64,000 nt of DNA, taken from Aurantiochytrium sp. KH105. Taxonomy: Eukaryota > Sar > Bigyra > Thraustochytrida > Thraustochytriidae. Under the pieces are notes generated by a model. It did not search any database and had not been told where the DNA came from. It worked only from the letters and a program-made list of their open reading frames with translations. The position numbers were made by a program, and so were the translations under genes. The stretch is taken from the NCBI GenBank assembly GCA_003116975.1, contig BGKB01000043.1, positions 62,001 through 126,000 of the forward strand. Reading direction: 5' to 3'. This document shows positions 58,666-64,000 of the stretch, one piece after another. Each line of letters starts with the position of its first letter. Positions within the stretch are counted from its first letter, which is position 1.

Positions 58666-59176
58666 GGCGCGGCAGCATGCACGCACCAGTACGAAGAAAC
58701 CCGTGCTTGGAGGGTGTGATAGCAAGACCTCTCTCTCTGCACCGTGCGGACGCAACGCAGCGTCGTTGCTGCTCGATGCTCCGCAAGTTAACTTGAATTC
58801 AAATTTGCAAAAGTTGTGCAAGCAGCGGCAAATTTGAATTGCCCATTTTGACGACCACTTTGCGCTTGCAAGCAGCAGACTTGCGAACGAATGAGACCTT
58901 GCTGGCACATCAAGAGAGGGGCGGTCCTCCAATGCCGATACAAACCAAGTGTAAAGGGGAAAAAGTTAGAGTCATTGCATTTTGCCCTGCATTGCAAGGA
59001 AAATAGAATCGGCTTCGCCTTGTGTTAGATTCGTCAAAGACGAGGGAGGAAGTCTCCACGTTTACAGTTTACGCGACAAGGGCGAACAATATGCTTAGTA
59101 GAAGACAGGAGTGTATATAGAGAAAAGTTGACAGAGCATGGACTTGTCATCGAGGACACGAGTGCATGAAAATTTG
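58666..59176. other. Promoter/leader of the ubiquitin-like gene
   Basis: It contains a perfect AT-rich inverted repeat at 58796-58840 and an AT-rich stretch to 59176 that also serves as the 3' flank of the enoyl-CoA isomerase gene. No other gene is seen. Confidence 0.5.
58796..58840. repeat. Perfect 13-bp inverted repeat, 19-nt loop
   Basis: AATTCAAATTTGC at 58796-58808 and its reverse complement GCAAATTTGAATT at 58828-58840 are separated by 19 nt. The arms are AT-rich inside GC-rich DNA and lie ~130-175 nt upstream of the ubiquitin-like gene's ATG (minus strand). It could be an RNA hairpin in the leader or a dyad protein-binding site. Confidence 0.8.
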
Positions 59177-60229
59177 TCAGAGCTTGGATTTGCCGCTCTC
59201 GTCCCAGGTCCCATCTTCAAAGCCGAGACCCTGAAAGCTCTCTTCGTCAGTGAGCGCCTTGTAGGCCGTCGTGTAGGTGCGTCGCTTGATAGATTCCATG
59301 GTCTCGCGGTACTTGGGGCCCTTGAAGCGCCCCTTGGCAACAAGCTCCCGCGCAAACTGAAGCGAGACAGAGACCACCTCAACCAGCTTGACAGCTTCGA
59401 CAACGACATTTTCGCGGACAAGATCTGTGGCGCCGTAGCGTTTTGCGTAGACAATCATATCATTGTGCATATGAACAGGCGTCTTAGCCTTCATAAGCTC
59501 CGTCATGCCAGGACTGTACACGAGTCCGATGTCAATGGCGGGGACGAAGAAGAGGCCCTTTTCAACATTCATGATTCGGTAGTCGAAGGCTAGGCCGAGC
59601 ATGGCGCCCGCCGCGCAAAAGTGGCCATTAATGGCAGCAATTGTCGGCAGCGGAAAGGTGAGAATACGCGCGAGGAGCGCCTCTGTGTTTCGCTGGAGCT
59701 CATCGGCCTCTGCGGGGTTGGCGTCGATCCACTTGAGGTCCATGCCATTGCTAAAAAACTTTCCTTCACCTGTCACGACGACGGCGCAGACATTCTCGTC
59801 TGCGAGCGCGGCGTCGAGGGCGGCATCGATGGACTCGATCAGGTGCGGGTTGACCCTGTGCTCGCAGACGCGCGTGCCCCACGGGAAGGTCTCCTTCGCA
59901 TCGCCGCCGAGCAGCTTGACGACAGCGACGCTGCCGTCGCCCTGCACCTCGGTGCTCACGATGACGCGTACCTCCGACATGCGTTGCGACTTGCGCATCG
60001 GGAGTTGGCGGACTGCCTCGTCCTCTGCCTCCTGCTCCTGGCCGCGGCGTCTCCTGAGTCCGTCCGCGGCGCTCTCTTGCTCCCCGCCGCTGGCCTCGCC
60101 GCTGCTGCTGCTTTCGGCGGCGCCGCGAGCGGCCGTCGCGGGCGCCTGCTGCGCCTGCTGCCGGAAGGACAGTTTGCGCCCGCGCGCCGCGCCCATGCAC
60201 GCCAGCAGCCGCCGCCCCTTCGAGCCCAT
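59177..60229 (-). CDS. Peroxisomal enoyl-CoA isomerase/hydratase family protein
   Basis: 350 residues from the ATG at 60229; in-frame codons before it lack ATG and are Arg/Ala-rich. Residues 1-78 are low complexity. The crotonase fold starts at SEVRVIVSTEV. VVVTGEGKFFSNGMDLKWI and INGHFCAAGAMLGLAFDYRI form the CoA pocket and oxyanion hole. FVPAIDIGLVYSPGM occupies the catalytic-loop region. The 'FFSNG.DL' form resembles plant-type delta3,delta2-enoyl-CoA isomerases rather than hydratases. The C-terminus GKSKL ends in the canonical peroxisomal signal SKL. The likely role is shifting double bonds during peroxisomal beta-oxidation of unsaturated fatty acids. Confidence 0.88.
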   Translation of the reverse strand: MGSKGRRLLACMGAARGRKLSFRQQAQQAPATAARGAAESSSSGEASGGEQESAADGLRRRRGQEQEAEDEAVRQLPMRKSQRMSEVRVIVSTEVQGDGSVAVVKLLGGDAKETFPWGTRVCEHRVNPHLIESIDAALDAALADENVCAVVVTGEGKFFSNGMDLKWIDANPAEADELQRNTEALLARILTFPLPTIAAINGHFCAAGAMLGLAFDYRIMNVEKGLFFVPAIDIGLVYSPGMTELMKAKTPVHMHNDMIVYAKRYGATDLVRENVVVEAVKLVEVVSVSLQFARELVAKGRFKGPKYRETMESIKRRTYTTAYKALTDEESFQGLGFEDGTWDESGKSKL

Positions 60230-61471
60230 CGCGGCCCTCGGCCCCGTCCTCGCGCGTGTGCTCGCCCTCGCCCTCGTCCTCGGAGTCGTCCTCGTCGCTG
60301 AGGGCGAGCACGATGGACGAGACGAAGTGAAAGCAGCGAGCGCGGTCGCCTTTGCCGAGCGACTGCGGCGCGCGCGCCACGAAGGGGGGGCGCTCGCGCG
60401 GGATCGGAGGCGGTCTGCCGCGAGGCTGCGCCCGGCGGCGTGCACGTGCGAGCCCAGGTCCAGGTGCTCAACGCCGCGTCGTCGCTTCGATCGCGCGGGT
60501 CCTTGCCCAACAAACAAACAAACAACACGCAAGGCCGAGCGCGTGCACGCGAGCGCAGTGAACGCAGCGACGGGGGGGAGGCGAGCGAAGAGAGATGCAG
60601 ACGCAGAGGCGCGTCTTCGCGACGGCCAGACGCGGCGGTGCGTCCCTCGTTTCGTCTTTGCCTCCGCGCTGCGCTCTGCACTGAGAGCGTGGAACGCGGA
60701 CGGGCGTGCGCGTCGCGAGGGACCTTGCGTCGGCAAAGGAAATCGCTGGCGCAAGAACTGGGAGCCCCGAGAGAAATGAACAGACAGAAAAGAAAAAATA
60801 CCGGCCGCCGGGAAAAAGGCCTAGGTCGTGTCTCTTCTCAGGCTGATGCTGCTGGTGCTGCCGCTGGTGCTGCTACTGCTACTGCTTTTGATCAATAATG
60901 ATGATACCATTTTGTCTCTACCGGCGAAGAACTCGCGCCCCAGCCGCGCGGCACTGCAAGCAAACTTCGCCAAGGAATGATCGACAACGACTGGGAGAGA
61001 AAACAAAAAGAATGACAGAGAATGAATAAAAAGGGGGCCAGGGACACAGCGTAGCCGTCCCCCGGACATAGGGGTCGCTTATTCGGCGCAGACGCGCGCC
61101 GAAGTTCTCAACGGTCACGCTCGCATTGAGAGATAGATGAATGCATGCAAGCAAGCTTTGCATTTACTTTATTTCATCGCGTGGCGTGGCTTGGCGTGGG
61201 TGGCCCCGCGAGGCGTGGCGTGGCGTAGCGTGGCGTGGCGTGACGCGACGCAGCGTGGCGTGGCGTGTGACGTGGTGATATTCATCGCTGGACTGTGCAG
61301 AGTTTACTTTCAATCGGCAGGAGAAGGATGGAGTTGACTTCAATGTCGAAATCACAACGTTGCCTTTTTCGTGAACAAGGGGAGTACATCTCTAGCGCAA
61401 AAAGATGCACGAAACAGACGAAGCCGGAATTGGCCAAGCTTCGTAGGAAAACCAGATTTGTGGGAGCACCG
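60230..61471. other. Divergent region between isomerase and GPI-protein genes
   Basis: GC-rich to ~60770, then AT-richer. A TGGCG repeat occupies 61170-61272. An in-frame ATG at 61328 could extend the downstream gene by 48 residues. No RNA gene was seen. Confidence 0.5.
61170..61272. repeat. Degenerate (TGGCG)n array
   Basis: About fifteen TGGCG units, with TGGCT, TAGCG and GACGC variants, lie directly upstream of the GPI-protein gene. Confidence 0.85.
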
Positions 61472-61986
61472 ATGTTGAGTCTCATTGCGTTATTAAGCTG
61501 TGTTGCAGGTTCTCTCGGTCAGATCAAGGAATTTCACAAACGCTATTTGTGCGATGATGCGGGATCACTGGACGGAGTCCGTATCCGAAACACGCTCGAC
61601 TTTGCCATGTGCAGAAACACCTATGGCAAGGAAGATTATTGCAGTGTAAGTCGGGTCTTTTCGAACGCGAGACCAAGAGCGATCCTAACGTTTGACTGAT
61701 CCATATCTTGCAGAAATGTCGATGTGCTTTTGTCAAATATTATGAGAGCGCAAGCGTTTGTTTTACAGCGGATCCCGATTACGAGAGTCGTGTGCTTGCG
61801 ACGAAAGACACATGGGAAGCCGACTACATCGAGCACTGCCTCGATGGCGACACCGAGGCTAATCTCGAGTTCTCCCTCGACCCCACAAGTGATGCTTTTT
61901 GTAATAGTAGCACACACGCGTTCAAAGCAAACGCTTGGTCTCTCACAATAATTCTCTTGGCACTCGGTCTGCTTGTATCCTACTAA
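61472..61986 (+). CDS. Small cysteine-rich secreted protein with GPI-type tail
   Basis: Two exons, 61472-61645 and 61714-61986, joined at a codon boundary, give 148 residues. The N-terminus LSLIALLSCVAGSLG is a signal peptide. The mature part has cysteines in CDD, MCRN, YCSKCRC, VCF, HCLD and FCN contexts (nine in all outside the signal), suggesting a disulfide-bonded fold. The C-terminus is a polar Ser/Thr/Asn stretch followed by WSLTIILLALGLLVSY, with no charged residues after it, typical of a GPI-anchor addition signal. An ATG at 61328 would place 48 residues before the signal peptide, which is unlikely. No family is recognised. It is a plausible substrate for the GAA1-containing transamidase encoded at 49-51 kb. 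Confidence 0.75.
61646..61713 (+). other. 68-nt intron, phase 0
   Basis: Donor AGT|GTAAGT, acceptor CTTGCAG|AAA, and a branch-point-like TTTGACTGAT 20 nt before the acceptor. Without splicing the frame ends at a TGA within the intron; with splicing it reads into the cysteine-rich exon 2 and GPI-type tail. Confidence 0.88.
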
Positions 61987-62682
61987 TAGAGTTAAGATAA
62001 GTGTTGCTGCCGCAGAAGCGGAGATAGGTGCCTCAATTTGACAGCGTGAGGTCGAGTGCCTCTAAAACTTCACGGCTTGTAATGCGCAGGCTTTCTAACA
62101 CAAGGAAGCTTTTTGATTGTTCCTTGTATGTGTATGAAAGTGCATGACGTGCTCATTGACTTGGTGTTTTTCTAAGGAAGAATCAACAAGCGTCCGACGC
62201 GAAGAACCAAGAGCAAGCTTGGAAACTTCATGGTTTGCAAAAAAGGCTATACAACGCTCAGCGCATATGAAGAAGACAGCCTTCATGTCTTTCTTTTGTG
62301 TATGCCGCTCATTGACTTGAGTTTTCTTCAAGTAGACATCAACGAGCACGTGACGCGAAGAATCAAAAGTGTGTCATGTATGCAAGACATGGCCCCAAAT
62401 GACGGAGAGCGAAACAGGAGCGCAAGAACGGCAAGGCATCATCTTTGGCACGATCGCACCAAGAGCTTTTCGCAAACATCGAGGCCTTTCGCAAGCATCA
62501 TTACTAATCGACGATGCTCGTCACGATGAGCTACCCATCACCTTGACACCAGGTGGTAAACTGCTATAGCATTCACGCTCAAGCAGATCCAAAGTGCACA
62601 CCCAGTGTGGACACCAAGTGTGCACACCATGGGAAAGCCGCACTAATTCCACGTGCGATCCAAGATCGCACCCACTGCAATG

Positions 62683-62850
62683 ATGCCGCCTTAACGAGGC
62701 CCGCGTATCATTCCGTCAGTGAGGCAATGCCGTCCTTGACGAAGGCCCAGCGCATTGCTGGATAATGTCGCCTTGACGAAGGCCCAGCACATTACTCCAT
62801 CACCTTAAATGCTGCTCTTACACGAGCCCACGCATTTCATTTCATCATGC
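62683..62850. repeat. Four-copy degenerate 38-44-bp minisatellite
   Basis: Units begin at 62683, 62727, 62765 and 62809 with ATGCCGCCTT-, ATGCCGTCCTTG-, ATGTCGCCTTG- and ATGCTGCTCTT-type words, followed by ACGAAGGCCC or a variant. Confidence 0.8.
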
Positions 62851-63634
62851 TATTCACAGCGTGAATCATAGTCTAAGCTGCACGAAGCCGCGCACACGCG
62901 GGCTCTCGTCCGCCAGCAGACCCGAATCACCCGAGCACTCGAACCCAGTGCGAGTTCCGAGTTACCCGCTCCAGGGTGGCCATTTGCAAGCGGGCTCTTC
63001 CTAATCGTTCGACTCCCTTGCAACCTAGGCAATCAACCACAGTCTCCGAGCAGCTGCGTGAGACTCCAACTTCTTCCTCCCCATCGCGCTACGCGCGGAG
63101 GGGAGATTTCTTTTACGTTTAGACGAATCATCTTTGTTGTTCTTTCTTTCAATCAGACTTCGCGTCAATAAATTACATTGTTTTTCGCAAGCCGTAAGAA
63201 GTTGCCTTTCGCAAGCATCGAGGCAAGCATCGAGGCAAGCATCGACGCACTGTAACTCCTGAGCTTGCGCTAAATTTGCGCTTCTTTCAAAAAAAAAAAG
63301 TCACCTGTGAGTGCGACAAGAGGCCATGTACATTGCCCTTCGAGACAGGAACCCTTTCAAGTTAAGAGGATGCTATCTCGGGCAATTTGGAGCGAACAAG
63401 TGTACCAAACGGATCCCAGTAACGAAACGACTGTCCCGTCGCTGTAGCTCGAGTAACCAACATCCACTGCCAAATGTGTCATATCAAACATTCAACGGTA
63501 CCTCGCTCCCTCCTGTACACGTCGCGTTTACTAAAGAGCCCACCCAGTCGGACCTTTTCAGGTGCGCTGGCTACCGCGCGGAGGTTTCATTTCGCGCGCA
63601 GCGAGCGGTCAGGGCGATGTGCTCGTATCAGCGC

Positions 63635-63685
63635 GGAGACGGTCACGGCCAAGGTCACGGTCATGGTCACGGTCTCGTCTCCTTT
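63635..63685. repeat. GGTCAC short repeat
   Basis: GGTCACGG recurs five times with GGCCAAGGTCAC-type interruptions in non-coding DNA near the right edge. Confidence 0.8.
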
Positions 63686-64000
63686 CCATTGCATTCCATT
63701 CGATTCGTTTCGTTCCAACGGTACCAGTCGCAGCCGGTCAGTTTAGTTGCACTGTGCGGACGTCGAGTGCAATGCCGAAAGAAGGAAAGAAAGAAAGGAA
63801 GACCGGCCAGTCCCCCGTTTCGCGTGGGCGCTGTTGTTGTGCTGGCTTCACGTCTCCTCCCCCGAAACGTGCATCTTTGCAGGCCTGTGCTGCTCCCTGC
63901 GCTCTCAGAGGTCGAAAGTGAAGCGCTCTCACATCTTCAATGCTGTGTCTTTTTTTTCAATTATTCTTTTCTTGCCGGTGTTCTTTTTTCCAACCAACAA

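Larger units (their letters stand above)
61987..64000. other. Non-coding repeat-containing right end
   Basis: No convincing gene. It holds a pair of diverged ~180-bp repeats (around 62140-62200 and 62290-62360, sharing GCTCATTGACTTG and GACGCGAAGAA), a minisatellite at 62683-62850, GCAAGCATCGAG repeats at ~63205-63245, and GGTCAC repeats at ~63635-63685. Confidence 0.5.

Noticed and set aside
59601-60779. A 392-codon plus-strand frame over the enoyl-CoA isomerase
   Set aside because: Composition is Arg/Ala/Ser from GC bias; the minus strand encodes a clear crotonase.
62925-63000. tRNA-like B box (reverse strand, GGTTCGAGTGC)
   Set aside because: No A box or cloverleaf could be folded around it.

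Overview
This looks like about 64 kb of nuclear DNA from a GC-rich, gene-dense single-celled eukaryote. Most genes are one uninterrupted reading frame, and I could define only two introns (GT...AG, 278 and 68 nt). The set includes mitochondrial SDHA, AP-4 mu, GPI transamidase GAA1, a polycystin channel, a Costars-domain protein, a peroxisomal enoyl-CoA isomerase ending in SKL, several coiled-coil proteins and a MYB protein. Sparse introns, high GC and long low-complexity tails suggest a stramenopile of the labyrinthulid/thraustochytrid kind; this is inference, because no rRNA or other marker is present. Several frames open at TTG or GTG upstream of the true gene; I used the first plausible ATG instead.

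Layout. 1-7.4 kb: a partial coiled-coil gene (-), GPN2-type GTPase (+), a second coiled-coil gene (+) and an IQ/leucine-rich-repeat gene (-). 8-15 kb: Costars protein (-), prion-like/PH-like protein (+) and AP-4 mu (-), with a duplicated AP-4 mu 3' end. 16.7-22.6 kb: SDHA (+) behind a phased array of CAAGTG elements, a 19-bp iteron-like array, and a 958-residue SF2-helicase-like protein (+) whose motifs resemble Z1-domain ATPases. 23-27 kb: a small membrane protein (-) and a degenerate pseudouridine-synthase/PrmC-HemK fusion (-). 28-38 kb: a polycystin-2-like channel (+), a three-GAF coiled-coil protein (-) and a disordered protein (-).

From 38.0 to 46.9 kb lies a microsatellite-filled stretch with no convincing gene. 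From 46.9 to 62 kb come a 3R-MYB protein (+), GAA1 (-), a BRCT protein (-), a secreted papain-family protease (+), a helical protein (-), a tail-anchored ubiquitin-like protein (-), a peroxisomal enoyl-CoA isomerase (-) and a small cysteine-rich protein with signal peptide and GPI-type tail (+), a possible GAA1 substrate. The last 2 kb are repeats.

The genes are mostly unrelated housekeeping and trafficking functions rather than one pathway. The two most unusual items are the orphan Z1-like ATPase with its adjacent iteron array, and the recurrent CAAGTG pairs and arrays spaced about 16-23 bp (about two helical turns) in several intergenic regions.
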